Numbered from the stretch's first letter, positions 34,950 through 47,400 are shown. The stretch: DNA of 64,000 nt from Lactifluus volemus (GCA_022376515.1 WTXI01000007.1:1138429-1202428), one strand, 5' to 3'. The notes: a model not told the origin generated them from the sequence alone. Made by a program: numbers and translations.

Positions 34950-36790
34950 TGTTGTAGTGATTGAGATTGCTTATAACTTAGCAAGTGATGATTTTCTTGA
35001 GGAGCTTGCCCACACATTCTAAAAGGCTAATAGGGCAGTAAGCTTTCGCAGTAGTGTAGTCTGGCTTGTTGGGCTTTGGGATAACCATGACTCTAGTGGT
35101 AGTCTAGGGGTGGAGTCCATGTGATAGACAGACAGAAAAAAGTGTGGTGAAGTGAGACAGATTGGAAGAGAAGGCCCATTTAAGGATTTTGTAGCCTAGG
35201 CTGCTGGGGCCAGATGTAGAGCTGTGAGAAGTACCTCTAAGATAGGTAGCAACTTTGGCAGCTGTGATGGGGCCATGGGTTCTCATTTGTAGGTGAGAGG
35301 GGTTCAAAGGATGTGAGGGAGGTATAGATAGAGGGAGGGGGGTTGGGTGGGAAAAAGCATTGTTGGAGAATGTTAGCCATGATATGGGGTGGTGTGTGAG
35401 GACATTCCTGTCCTGGAGAGTAAACCCTGGTCTGACAGCAGCCCTTGCACCAGTAAGCCACATGTCAAAGGTTGTTGGATATGCAGTGGTCAAGGAAGTT
35501 CTGCACAAATGGGTGCTTTGCCTCCTTAATGGTTTTATGGAGGGTGTGGTAGAAATGAGAGTAACTAGCCAATGGGGCTTGTTTTCAGAGAGCAAGTGCT
35601 GCTAAGTACTCATTTAACTACCAGTGTGCCCCCCTCAGGTTGAGGGTCTTGCTAGGGAGAAAGAATAGTTTGCAGGTAGAATTAAGATCTGCTAGGAACT
35701 GTTGTACTATGGAGAGATAGCTCATCAGAGAACTCTGAGGGTGCTGAGAAATCACCAAAATGAGGGTGAATGAGGTGAAAAAAGAAGCATGGTCAGAGCC
35801 AAGTAACAGATCAAAGGAAATGAGCAGATTAGAGAGATGGTCAGAGAAAATAGCAGAGGGGTTGAGGAGAAGAAGGTTGAAGTACAGAGGGCATGTGTCC
35901 AGGGGGGCCATTTCAAGTGACAACTTCAGGTGGGTTGAGATAAAGGAGATCTTAGGAAATGAACCAAGATTCTAAGGCTTCTGACCAAGAGGAGGGGTGG
36001 AGGTCAGGGGGCAACCAGAAGGGGCTGTGGGTATTGAAGTCTCCAACTACAAGTGTTAGGAATGAGTGGTTCCTATGCTCTTGGTAGAGTCAGGTGGTTC
36101 AGGTAAACCTTAGCGATGTCAGTTGATAAGGGTCAGGGTTCAGAAGTACTAAGTCAACAGTCATGTGACAAAGTATCAGCAGTAACTTGCAGTGTTACTG
36201 ACAGCATGTGAGACAGGGATCAGGAGTCTGAGAGTTCAGGGATGAAGTGTGAGGTTCTCAGAACAGTAAGCTCGTATTGTAGGCTTAAGTCCAAGCTGGA
36301 GAGCTAGGGCCTAAGTAGGGGTCCTTATATACATGAGCTACCCTAGTCAGTAAGAGTCGGTATGAGTTGTATAACAGCAGTCATCGTGACTCATGGTGAT
36401 GAGTCATAACGAGTCACCATGAGTTGAAGTCCTTCGTGTAAGTCAGTATGAGTCGTGCAGCTTGTGTAATCGTACAGTACTCAGTCTGGATGCGAGAATT
36501 GTATGTAAGCAGTCATGTGAGAGAAATTTATGTAAGGGGGGCAGTGACCGTGTGACCGTGACAACAAGAGTGAGAATTGTGATATTAAGAGAGAAGGCCA
36601 GGAGCCCATGGAGGGCATGGCCATATTCTGGGACTTGATGGTAGAAGTTGATGAGGCAGAAGCTACTGTCTGACCTAAAGTTAAAGTTGACTACCATCAT
36701 AGAGGGAAAGGAAAGAGGGTGGATATCTTGAAGTACAGGGAAGCATGTGTGGAGGAGGGAGTGGTAGAAGTAAATGAGTGTTTTAGCTAT
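34950..36790 (-). pseudogene. LINE (Tad-like) endonuclease and reverse transcriptase relic, split by an LTR
   Basis: Minus-strand blocks in order: INFYHQVPEYGHALHGL (about 36650), then ITILTLVV joined across the LTR at 36054-36563 to VGDFNTHSPFW, the APE endonuclease GDFN motif; a region with SDHASFFTSF (endonuclease end); then SGPSSLGYKILKWAF and VIPKPNKPDYTTAKAYCPIS, the first reverse transcriptase motifs; then LLECVGKLLKKII near 34970. The rest of the reverse transcriptase, including the active site, is absent, so the 3' part is lost. Stops and frameshifts are frequent. The split reading frame shows that the LTR came later. Confidence 0.75.
36054..36563 (-). repeat. Solo LTR (510 bp) inside the LINE relic
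   Basis: TGTTAGGAATGAGTGG...GTGACA with ACAAG on both sides (36049-36053 and 36564-36568). Inverted relative to the related copy at 54600-55108. The TATA-like CTTATATA at 36323 and two exact TGASTCA sites lie in the same relative places as in that copy. Confidence 0.88.
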
Positions 36791-36964
36791 CATCAGAAAA
36801 ACCCATCTGGCCTTAAAGTGTATTAGATGCTCCTTAAAAGCTTAGTTAAGTGTCTTATTAATAGTGATAAGTAGAAGAATCTACTTATCACTATTAATAA
36901 GACACTTAACTAAGCTTTTAAGGAGCATCTAATACATTTTAAGGCCAGATGGGTTTTTTTGATA
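36791..36964. mobile_element. Palindromic MITE, copy M4
   Basis: Same family as M1, slightly degenerate at the right tip (TTTTTTTGATA). Flanking dinucleotides no longer match. It lies within or just upstream of the LINE endonuclease region. Confidence 0.75.
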
Positions 36965-37358
36965 GTGTCAGATGGGCCAAGGGATAGTTAGACACAGAGT
37001 CACTGGTTATTGTGGGCTCTGCCAAGAATGGGAATGCCAGAGGGGTTAGAATTAAAACAGGTAGTGGAGACCTTGTCAACTGACAGAATCTTGATGGTAT
37101 GTAGTTTCATAGGCCAATAGCAGTCACATGACAGAAGGTTGACTTGTGCTAATGGGCCATTGCCCTGCATGGCATATCTGAGTTCTTTTGAGTGAAATAA
37201 GTATCAATCTAAGCACATATATAAACCAACTATTGCAATTTTTGTGAGGAATTCCATTTAGAACCATACCCTTATAGACAAGCGACCAACCAGTAAGTAA
37301 TCTATCATGATACCAGACTTATAATGTTTGTGCATTATAATATTGACACATTATAATA

Positions 37359-37549
37359 GGGCGTTTCACAGTAGCTATTATTTAGCTCATTAATTTGGCC
37401 ATTCTCATGATTCCCACCAGTTTTCTTTGCTTTTTTCCTCCATTCCCATCTTTCTATTGCCATCATTGATGATAATCAAAGGAAAAACTGGTGGGAATCA
37501 TGAGAATGGCCAAATTAATGAGCTAAATAATGGCTACTGTGAATGACCC
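37359..37549. mobile_element. Tc1/mariner-like palindromic MITE, second copy
   Basis: 191 bp, TA at 37357-37358 and 37550-37551. Arms match the copy at 4956-5156. It sits in DNA with many TTATAATG words (37320-37700), a simple AT-rich repeat zone. Confidence 0.85.
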
Positions 37550-37706
37550 TAATGTCAGTGTATTATAATGTGAGCTCATTATAATGTCCATGATATTGTA
37601 ATGTAGGCACAATTTAATGTTGATGACATTATAATGTCAGCACATTACAATGTATTATGACTATAATGGGTATAGGTGATAATTGACATATCATAATGTA
37701 GTAAGG

Positions 37707-37949
37707 TGTTATTTGGGCTACTGTAGTGTTAGCCCAATGCTTCTTTGACTGTTTGCCTCCCTTATTTAGTATATGCTTAGTCAGGCTTGCCTTTACTGCA
37801 GTGGACGGAGTTTTGGGGACTTCAGTCTCATTCTCTCCACTGCAGGTCAGTTGTTATCATTGTCTTTGGTCAATATAGTCTCATTCTCTTCACTGCAGTC
37901 CCCTTGGTCCTCTGTGACTCAAGGGCCCTTTACAGCTCCAGTTAAAACA
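37707..37949 (+). repeat. Solo copia LTR
   Basis: 243 bp of the family at 25621. Flanks are TAAGG (37702-37706) and CAAGG (37950-37954), a target duplication with one transition. Confidence 0.9.
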
Positions 37950-38445
37950 CAAGGTGCCTGGGACATTATAACATGTTGTGTACAAATTACCAGAAAACAA
38001 TGTAATTAGTCTACATGAATTGTTGCTATATCATGTGTTATTCATTCTTGATTCTTTTTCTATATTCATTCTGTCCACACATGTAGTGAATCAGCAGGGG
38101 TCACCATGACTAAAAGGCAGTCGCTGTCTCCAACAGTTGTCTTCAGTACTCCAAAGTATGTGTGCAGTTCTATTAGCGTTTATCAGTTTTCTGAGACTAT
38201 TGTGTATTGATTATCTGTTCATTTTTTATTTGGCTCTATGCAATTGCAAATTCTATTGTCTTTGATCCATTGTATGACAAATCTGGCTGGGAATACACTG
38301 TCTTTGGTATGCATAAGAATGGTCTGAATGTGTTTTATACTAGATCCACATGTTGGTGTGTACAATATCTGTAGGCTCACAACATGACAATATGAGAACT
38401 CAATTTGTTAGCTGTTGTCTATCATCAACAATTGTCCACATTGCC

Positions 38446-40060
38446 CAGTGTTTCTTACATTGATTGTGGAATTTCCCACATTGATAGAGTGGAATTTACT
38501 CCCATGAGATAATAACCTTAAATTGCACACAGTGTTTCCCACATTGTTGTGGAATTTGCCACATTGATAGAGTGGTGGAATTTTATGCCATGGTATACCT
38601 CGATTGAATCACAACTAGGGTACAACATGGGTAACCCATGGGTGTTTTTATATGTACCCTGACCCCAACCCACAAAAACCCATACCCACAGCCACAGGTG
38701 GTGAGTTACCCACATTTTTGGCTGCAGGTAACTCATTTACCCATACCTATTGGGTAAGGGGTATGGGTTTGCTCACATAATCAACTCACGGTAATTGCAC
38801 ACCTCAGGATTTGAACTCTCAACTTGCACATACATAAACTAGGTTCAAAGTAATCTTTACTATTACACTATCCAGGCTCATTATGTTTTCCTCCATAGCT
38901 TATCTTAACCTGCTTTCTTGTTTTAGCCCTCACTGTTGAAATGTTGAACTTCTGTGCTTGCCTTGTCATCTGCTCCCTTGCTCTCTCTTCTCTCACGCCT
39001 TCTGTCGCCGCCATCGCCCTATCTCACACATCACATCCTTGAACTCTGTCACCCTGCCCTCTGATGCTGCTGCCTTCTGCTTCTGTTGATGTCATTATCA
39101 TGACACCTCCCCCTTGCCACTGCTGCTGCCATGACCTGTTAGTATGGTCCATCGGTGCATCATGATTCTTTTTTTTTTGACTGTTCACACTGATTCACTG
39201 ATCTTTTTATATTTTGTGTTTATTTCCCTTTCATCCCTGCGTCCCCTTTGAGAGATATCCTTGCATCTACCTGTAGACAGTCCATTGGCATCATGGTCGT
39301 TTGGGCATCACAGTTGCAACCATCTGAGCTCCTGATGCTAGTAACTTGTACTATGGCATGCATGGGTCCTCTTCCCTCTGTGCCGTACCTGTTATCTCCC
39401 CTTTGCCCACCGCTATTCCCAACGGGGCAGTTGCTGTCCCAACACAGTGTGCCACCCCTACTATCTTCCCCCTTGCCGCCGCCATTCCCAATGCAGTCAT
39501 TGCTGTCCTGATGCAGCAATTGCTATCCCACTGCTGTAGTTCCAGATGTGACCATTGTGGCTCCACAGCGGTTGCTGTCCTGACACCACCACTGCCCAGA
39601 TGATTCCCTGCACTGTTCCTGACGCCACCTGTCCTGCACACCTGTAGCCCACCCCCCTTTCTGCTACCACCCTGCCCTGTTTAGGGTAGCCAGGGCAGGG
39701 CCACCCTGGTGCTGGCCTGGCCCCCAGACACTCTAGCGCTGTTCCAACACCCCCACTGTTCCTGACACCACCCATTCCACATTGTGCATGCATGTGGCCT
39801 GCCCCACCCCTACTACCACAGCCCCTCCACCACCTCACCTGCAAGTTTGGTGCAGGTCCCACACCTACAGGTATGGGTTGGGTCAGGGTCTGGAAATCAA
39901 GACCCTGACCCACACCCATGAGACCCTTACCCACCAAACCCCAGGGTTTACCCTACCTGTGTTGCACCCTAATCACAACATGGCATTTCTCACATTTGTT
40001 GCAGAATTTGCCACATTGATAGAGTGGAATTTTCTCCCATGGTATCTCAATCAGCAGGAT
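38446..40060. repeat. Tandem repeat of about 80-95 bp, three units, split by a hAT element
   Basis: Units at about 38446-38529, 38530-38615 and 39972-40060 share GTGGAATTT, CACATTGATAGAGTGG and CCCATGGTAT-like words. The hAT element 38616-39971 lies exactly between unit 2 and unit 3. Confidence 0.65.
38616..39971. mobile_element. Non-autonomous hAT element, GGGTA family, copy 1
   Basis: 1356 bp, tips TAGGGTACAACATGGGTA and (complement) TAGGGTGCAACACAGGTA. The 8-bp ATCACAAC flanks it (38608-38615 and 39972-39979). Subterminal zones repeat ACCCATACCCACA-like words. The interior carries the shared A-rich core (39130-39190, minus) and pyrimidine-rich DNA. A TAGAC-type hAT right end (39690-39735, ending CCAGACACTCTA) is embedded. 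Confidence 0.88.
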
Positions 40061-40350
40061 ATAACCTTGTTCTATAAATAGAACTTGGAACCAGTAGGGG
40101 CATTTAAAGTTAAGCTGCAGATTTGTAATGGGTTGCACTTAGTCACATTATATCTCACATCATTACTTTACATTTTCTCATGTCATATCCATTACTTCAT
40201 TAATTTCACATCTGATATACCCTAATATACTTCACACTCTTTTTTAACCTATACATCCTTACTATGGCTCCTAAAGCATCCCTGGAGAAACCCAAGATTC
40301 CAGCCATAACATGGACCACTAGCTTGGTTTGGAACATTATTGACACTGCC

Positions 40351-41880
40351 AGGTCCTTCTTAGCCTCTTACCACTATCATCATTGTTTTTCCCATGATGC
40401 CTTACCCCACTGTCCTCTGCAAAGTTGACTATCAATAAGCTCACGCAGATGCCAATTCTGGCGTTCTATGTGCCTGGGAAGCCCTGGAGGCTGCTCAAGC
40501 AGTCCTGGCTAATGTGCCCCCTGGTGACGAGGCTACTGCCAAGTCTGCCCTAAAAGCGACCCTCTTAGCGGCTACATTAGCTACTTTTCCCCCCTCCCTG
40601 TCCCTGTCCCTCCCTGCCCTGGTCTCAGTGACCCCTGTTTTGGAAGCTAGATCCTGGTTGGCCTGGTTGATGGTGACAGGCAGTGTTTCCTCTCCCTCTC
40701 CCTCAGAGGCCCTCTTCTGCCCCCTACCAGATAGCAGGATGAGTCTGGCCCTTCTAATTCCTGTGAATTTTACCCTCTCAGGGTTTTTACTGGGACACCC
40801 CTTTCTCAGCCTACTTTAATGCCCGCCATAGATACTTTGGACGGTAGAGCAGAGCCCCTTTTCACGACTCACTACTTTCCTCTGGGCAAGAAGCTGGCCA
40901 AGAAGAAGACACTTTCTGTAGATAAAGAGCTCTCTATTTTTGACATCTACAATATCTCCCACTGTTGCTGGTTCCTCTCTGTGGACCACCTCAAGGCAAA
41001 CACCCTTTCAGCTCAAAAGGCTGAAGATGGAAAAATTTCCTGGGTTAAGTTTACTCCCCAGTTTCATGCTTACCTGGTCAAGTGCACTGTTATACTTGTG
41101 TCTCACCCCATCAAAAAGGTGAAACAGGTGATGTTTAGTTTCATTTTAGAGCTTCTCAATGGTGAAGGCCCAACAGCCTTCTTCAATCTCACTAAAGGCC
41201 ATCAGCAACAAACCTGGGCCCAAAAGGAGAAAAAGCGACTTGCACAGAAAAGGAATCACACATTAAGGCAAGACCACTAAAAAGCTGCAGAAGAAGTGGT
41301 CAAAGGCAGACCACAACAGCAATGCCAGCAGTGCAGACAAAAGTTTGCCTCACGCAAAGCTGTAAAGCAACACCAATGCCCTTTATCCAAAGAGGCGAGC
41401 GGGAAAGGTGGGGAGGGGAAGGGCAAAGGTAAAGCTGATGCCCCCTCCAAACTGAACAAGCCGGCCCCCAATACCACTACCACACCCTCTCCCTCTATCA
41501 CTCCCTTAGCCACTACTGCTCTGCAAGCTGTGAAGACGTTGAAGCCAAAAGCACCCCTGAAAAAGAAGAAGCAGAAGGTGCCCCCAAAAGCACCAGATGC
41601 CCCCCTCCAGTGCTATAAGAGCAGCTTTCAGTCATCCCCCTGTACACACAATGGCCAGAGAGCTTGCTTCTGACCAGCCCTATGAGAGTACCATGGACAG
41701 GTATTCAGAATGGTTGAACACTGCAAAGAAGCGCCAGATGCACCATGGGCTGTTGAACACTTTACATGACAAGTGATTAGTCTTAAGTAGTAGTTCTGTT
41801 AGAACTTTGACATGGTATAGCAGGTGATCCCCAGAAATCCATCTAGTTAATAGAAAAGTCTTTCAAAATAAAAATAAAAA
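40351..41880 (+). mobile_element. A-tailed retroposon carrying a zinc-finger ORF, copy 2
   Basis: 1530 bp, flanked by TGACACTGCC (40341-40350 and 41881-41890) and ending in an A-rich tail (AAAATAAAAATAAAAA). It starts at the same internal position as copy 1 (CCTTCTT followed by TCTTACCAC). It carries the same ORF, more decayed. Confidence 0.87.
40399..41760 (+). pseudogene. Zinc-finger ORF of the retroposon, copy 2, decayed
   Basis: Homologous to 33378-34753. The block LSIFDIYNISHCCWFLSVDHL, WVKFTPQFHAYLVKC and VKQVMFSFILELL sits in a frame open from 40819 to 41280, ending in a TAA where copy 1 has Gln/Lys codons. The finger CQQCRQKFASRKAVKQHQC (about 41312-41370) and the Lys-rich tail follow in the next open frame. 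The ends of both copies match, including the 3' untranslated region. Several indels separate the two copies, so they are not recent duplicates. Confidence 0.65.
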
Positions 41881-42309
41881 TGACACTGCCTAAAAGAACA
41901 AGAACAAAAACATCATAGTTAGCAAGTGAAAGAGGATGTAAGCTACATATTTATATGTAAAATAAGCTGCCTGACATCAGAAAACACAGAACATAACAGC
42001 TAATAGCAAAGTTACTATCTTTAAGCACATTGCTAAAGCTGTCATCCCTAACATCTTTGTGATTGACAGAGATACAGCTAGAAAGTGCACACAATTCAAG
42101 TAAGATATGTATGTAGTTCATCTTCAATTTATATTTACCTAATCTGTTGAAATTTAGGTTGAAAAAGTCCTATTGTTTCCATGTAGCCAAGCTTGTTCAA
42201 ACTGGAGGTGGTTTATGAGATAAGCCAGATGAGATTGCCTCAGATAATGCCCACCATAAGTACTCTAACTGTTACACACCAGCAGATGGCCCTGACAAGA
42301 GCACCACTG

Positions 42310-42481
42310 CATCAGGAAAACCCATCTGGCCTTAAAGTATATTAGATGCTCCTTAGAGCTTACTTAAGTGTCTTATTGACATTGGTAATTAGATCCTTCT
42401 ACTTATCACTGTCAATAAGACACTTAAATAAGCTTTAAGAAGCATCTAATACACTTTAAGGCCAGATGAGTTTTCCTGATG
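42310..42481. mobile_element. 172-bp palindromic MITE, copy M5
   Basis: Hairpin of the M1 family, flanked by TG (42308-42309) and TA (42482-42483). Inserted at the end of the SANT-like relic. Confidence 0.85.
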
Positions 42482-42569
42482 TATGCTTCAGGTTAATGTT
42501 GTGGTCATTGTATAGGTGTCATTCTGCAAGTTAACACACTAACAAGTTAGGGTTTAAATTTTACAATCT

Positions 42570-43380
42570 CTTACATAAGTGACTTGTTGAGGCCTAGGAC
42601 ATTCCTAAAAATTTGAAGGGCACTTTTCCAGCCATTGGTCATAGCTTCTTTCTTTTTCTGTTATAACAATCATAATCATGATGGTTAAGAACCCAAGGAA
42701 ATAACCCACCTTTTTCAAGTTAACAATAAAAGAGATGAGATTTGGCTCAAATAGTTCAATTTGGATATTAGAGGGTTAATAATTGACAAAATGACCAGAA
42801 ACATTCTTAATAACAAGCAAGACATGGTGTCTCTCAGCTTGCAACTTGAGGTTAAACTTTTTAACCCATCTGTCCCAAAAGGATCTTTATAAGATCAGGA
42901 TATTTTTATTACAGGGCATTACTTACTCATCAAACAATTCCACTGTCATCCAACCCTTCTAATTCTTTTGGTAGTAAAATCCATAAGACTGAAGGTAGCT
43001 CTTCAAATCACTTGCACTTCTCATGTAGCATTGAACCAGATACAGTTTTTCCATCATGTGATTGATTCAGAGCACCAATGCATACTTCACATTGGGTTAC
43101 ATTATAACATAGGAACACCCTGCTAACAAAGTACTTAGGTTTGACTGGCTGTGCTCATCAAGCTCAGCATGGTTCCTAAGCATTTAAGAGAATGCTAATT
43201 GGATAAAGATAAGGGCCCCTTCTCTCTTAGTCTGAAAGTAGTCAACCACTCTTTCTTAAGTCAGATGTGGGTGATTATTAACAAAGTTTATCACTGTGAG
43301 CCAATCTACAAGTGTTAGATTAGTGTGTTTGCTAGATGTGATTAATTTCACTAATGTCCTTGACATAGACATTTGTTATG
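42570..43380 (-). pseudogene. pogo/Tigger-type transposase relic, second copy
   Basis: On the minus strand near 43300, LTLVDWLTVINFVNNHPHLT and VVDYFQTKREGALIFIQ form a CENP-B-like helix-turn-helix start. Further on, VLXINHMMEK and EKC-like pieces correspond to the second helix-turn-helix. The remainder is too decayed to assign. It overlaps no other element and has stops in every frame. Confidence 0.5.
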
Positions 43381-43399
43381 TGTCTTGGTTACTACCTTT

Positions 43400-45559
43400 C
43401 TCCACTGTTACATCCTCCATACTTGCTAGACCCAGGTGCCCAATGCACAGAAAGAAATTTGCAACAGGACTTTGATGTGCTACATAAGTTGACATGCTGT
43501 ATATTTTGTTCCTAATCACAGACCTTTCTTACCTCAATCTGCCAAATGTCATGCACCAACATAAGGCTGCTGATGGAAAAAATCCTGTGCTAGAGGGTTA
43601 CATTAGCAATACACAGACATTGATCACTTAACGCTTGCTAATTACTAATATATTTATTGTATCTCCCATTCTGTGGAATCTATTGTAAGTTATTTCCTTT
43701 CTTTTCCTTCCTGTATTTTGGCTAGTCTCTGACATTGCTCTCTGTTACTGCCAATCTCAATTCATACTACCACTCCTAATCCAATGGGCCTCTTTATATT
43801 CTACTACTCTCTTTGACTGTCTTGCAAGCTTCAGATTGCCACTTGCTCCAGGTGCATGTGCCATGACACACTGTGCCTTAGCATTAACAGTGATTGGCCA
43901 AATTACTGTGGTCTTGTGTGATAATAAGATTCCTTAGATCTGTCTGTCTGCTAGTAACTGAGGCGGTATTCTGAGATACTACAGGATGTCATACATAAAA
44001 AGGTTTGGATAGTGTACTAGTAGTGGTGATTAATCATGAGTCACCATCATCCCACCCCTCCACTGGACTCTCCCAGTCAGACTTGAGAGAACTCACCCTT
44101 GAAAGACCCTAACATCTCTCTTCAACCTTGTGACTTGTGTGGTGGTGAATAAGTGTCCTCATTACTGACACTGTGTTCAATCCCACTGATTTGCTCAATT
44201 GCCACTGTGATGTTGAGATGAAGACCACTGATAATATTGAAATCCATCAGACTATTCTCTATAACCTCAACTTAAATCATGTAATGGAAGAGATCAAGGA
44301 AATGGATTGTCTCTAGTTTTCACTGGATCAACAAAAGCAATGGGATCATTAGGGTTAAGAAACCTCTGTTGAGGGCATGACAGACATGTGGGGCCCAATC
44401 TGGAATGAAGGTGTCAAGTCAACATTTTTTGTGGACAAGTAGGCATAAAGAACCTGGCTGCGCTGCCTGAGGAAAATGATAATGAAGTGGGATGGGTTTG
44501 ATGCCTGGGATTGAGGTGGTTTTATGGATGTGAGAACCATGGGGATTAACAAACTTTCACAGGAGAACTTTTACAGATTTGCCCTGTGTCTCCTTTTTTT
44601 AGAAAGTAAAGGTAAAAATGTAACAGTCTTGTAAAAATTCCAAAAAAAATCCCAACAATACCCTTTTTACATTATGGAGCACCCAGGCATGATTTTAAGG
44701 GTTTAGTCTATTAAGTTACACAACCAGTGTTAAATTCCATTGATCTCCTACTTGTTGTGGTTGTGATAATAGCACTGGCTATCACTATTTACCCCACCTG
44801 CCATAATATATATGACAGTATATCCCTAAATAAAGGTTATGCATTATGTAAATATATAGACAATGCCTAAGAGCTATATTAGGGCAATGTAAAAGTAGAT
44901 CTTCAATGTTAGTTTTCACTTACAGAACATTCATCAACTGAAACTTCTCATCAGGTATAAGAGAGAAGAAGAGGGGGAAGAGGCTCCATTATTGACTGGT
45001 GAGAGGTGTCAATGAGTTGAATAATTGAGCTTTCCAGTCTATAGAGAGAGACAGAAGCTAATGGTGCCCTGGTCCTGGGTTTCTCTTATCATGATGTAAC
45101 ATGAGTGGATGCAACAGAAGATGCAACAGAAGTGGGTGTGGCAGTGATAGAAGAGGGCAATGTCACAGAGAAAAAATCTGAATCTTGACTTGTGTTATCA
45201 ACAAGAGCAGAACACTTTCATTTTCCCTCTGATATATGTCTGCCTAAGGGGTTTGGATTGTTGTCTTGAGAAATAGCAGGCAAAACCTGCTCTAATAACT
45301 TATTGTAAGAGAAAGAAAAAGAGGTGGGTCCTTGTAGTATTGAATTTAGTAACATTGTCCAATACTTATCATACTCTCAACCCACTAAAAGCTTTTCAGG
45401 TTATTATTGCTCTAAAAAATGGTTAGGCATAATATGAAACAGCATGGAAAATTTAGCTTCTGGCTGATAAAGTCTTCCCATACTTTTGTAGCATCAGGCC
45501 CTTTAATATTAGACACACACATATTGTCTCAGTATATTCCAGAAATATTCTGGAGCCTC
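43400..45559. other. Decayed DNA without assignable genes
   Basis: Only short frames. A helical fragment IEIHQTILYNLNLNHVMEEI (about 44240-44300, plus) could be the end of some element gene. No repeats or RNA genes recognised. Confidence 0.4.
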
Positions 45560-45790
45560 TAAATCAAGGACATCAGTAAAAGTTAAGGTTACTTAATTTC
45601 ACTTAGCTTTACTTAGAACTCTTTATTTTTGATAAAGAGAATTAAGAACACTAAGGAAAAAATTTCTGCTTATTTTCTGCTTATTGTTTGTACACTAAAA
45701 TTGTCTGAAGTAAGATTAAGAGAATTACTTCAGTTTAAGCAGACTAAGCACAATTAAAAACTAAAACAAATAAGGTAAAGGCAATTCAAA
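45560..45790. repeat. CTTAA/TTAAG-rich cluster
   Basis: Repeated ACTTAATT, CTTAGC, GCTTATT and TTTAAGCAG words like the subterminal DNA of element E2. Probably the remnant of a related element; no ends found. Confidence 0.5.
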
Positions 45791-47400
45791 CTCATCTAAT
45801 GTCAGTTAATGTGACTGATGTGTGATAAGACCTTATCATGCACATAACCTTTCTAGATTTTGCTGACACTAAGCAGTGAGCACAATTGGCACTTGCACTA
45901 CACAGTTCCTCTGTGCAAAAAGGTACTCTATCATTATATATTGGTGTAGCAGTGAATGTAAAGTATATTAAGTTTAAATTATCATAGTATCTGTCCATCA
46001 ACCACTCTCAAAATTTTGCCTTACAGTAACTTGCATATTTGTTTGGAAAATGTATTTCATGCCAAGAAGTTTGTGCATGTTTATCTATGACAAATAGTGA
46101 CCTCGCATCATGTTGGCCCTCAGTGGTCATACCCAATAACTGACTGAATGTCATTCTCACTCAATAATTGAGATATTACTCACCTGGACTCTTGAATGAT
46201 GTGTACCACCCAATTTTCCCACTGTCAAGTCATGAATCCTATTGTCTGCACTTGGCTGCAAGTCATAGAAGCGAAGACACTGTTGTCCATGTCCTGCCTG
46301 TATTCTGATGCTGATTCAGTATTACTGCCATGTTGGCACAAGGGGGTGTCAGGATAGGACTTCATGACCTGGGGTGGGGAAGGGGTCTGGATCCAGTGAA
46401 CAAAATTTTCTGACATGATAAAATTTGCTATGAAAATTGCATCAAATGTGCTTGATTGTGTCCCAAGGTGTGGCAAAACAGATGGCAGTGTGGCAGAGCG
46501 ACAGCATGCCTTGTGATCTGTAGATCTGTCTGTCAGTTCACTTAGTCATGAGTTGATGTTGCACCCCTCTCTGTCACCATGTCCCCTGTCTTGCTCTCGC
46601 CAAGGCTCTCACTCTCGTTTCTGTTGCCATGTCCCCCTCTCTCACTCTGCTCTCTGTCACTGCATCCTGCTTCCTATTGCAGCACCCGCCTCTCTATTGC
46701 TGCCATCACCTGCCATGGGCACCCTGTCAACTTCCCACCCCTCTGTAAGCATGGATGGTCTATGCCAGTGTGTTGAGATTTATTTTTTGACTTCTCACAC
46801 TGACATTTCTTTCCCTCTTTTGATTTTCCCTCCCTTTTGTCCCCTGTCCGCATCCTCTTTGAGCATGGCCTTGTGTGACGTCCACCCAGCAGGCATTGAT
46901 GGGCCACATGTTAACAGTCTATGGCATCATGACTGCCCAGGCATTGCTGTTGCGGTTGTCTCAGCACCTGACGCTAGTGACTGGCACTAACGTGTGGTGT
47001 TTTCAAACTGTCACCCTTGAGTGCAGCACTTGATGCAGCATCACACTGTACACTCCAACACTTTCTGGTGTCCCCAAGCCATCGCCCTTGAGTGCAGCAT
47101 CATGCTGCCTGCCCCAATGCCTCTCTGTGCCCTTCACAGATCAGTGCAAGCAGTGACAATTTGGCCTGCAATTCTAGTACATGGAAGCTTCAAGTTGAGG
47201 CAATATAAATCTCACAGCACTGCCTACATTAGCTACAGTGTTACTGGCAACTGCAGCAAGTGTTGTCTGAGTCTCTGCATCTCCAAGTCTGTCCATGGTG
47301 TGTCTAGCAGGCACAGCCTCCACCACTCCCATATCCCCAGCCCAAAGCCCCCTTTCAAGCAAGCGCCCCGAGCATACAAGTGCAGATGTAGTGATAGGAT
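45791..47400. other. Mostly decayed hAT-like interior DNA
   Basis: 46550-46960 is pyrimidine-rich and, on the minus strand, contains the A-rich core (GAAGTCAAAAAATAAATC and CCATCCATGCTTACAG) shared with other hAT-like elements. The long frames here are low-complexity Ser/Pro/Leu translations, not genes. Confidence 0.45.

Larger units (their letters stand above)
40264..42309 (+). pseudogene. SANT/MADF-like TE-associated gene, split by retroposon copy 2 and MITE M5
   Basis: The ATG at 40264 opens MAPKASLEKPKIPAITWTTS, with the Trp spacing of a Myb/SANT-like start, and reaches IIDTA at 40350 where the retroposon inserts. After it, SKVTIFKHIAKAVIPNIFVI (about 42010-42070), then QTGGGL and YTPADGPDKSTTASG (about 42200-42312) follow in the order seen in uncharacterised fungal transposon proteins. 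The last block is cut by MITE M5. Stops are present. I infer a DNA-binding domain; the family name is uncertain. Confidence 0.5.

Noticed and set aside
37560..37700. TTATAATG-rich tract as an origin or CRISPR-like repeat
   Set aside because: The words are irregularly spaced, without uniform spacers, in an AT-rich zone. Simple-sequence drift explains it.
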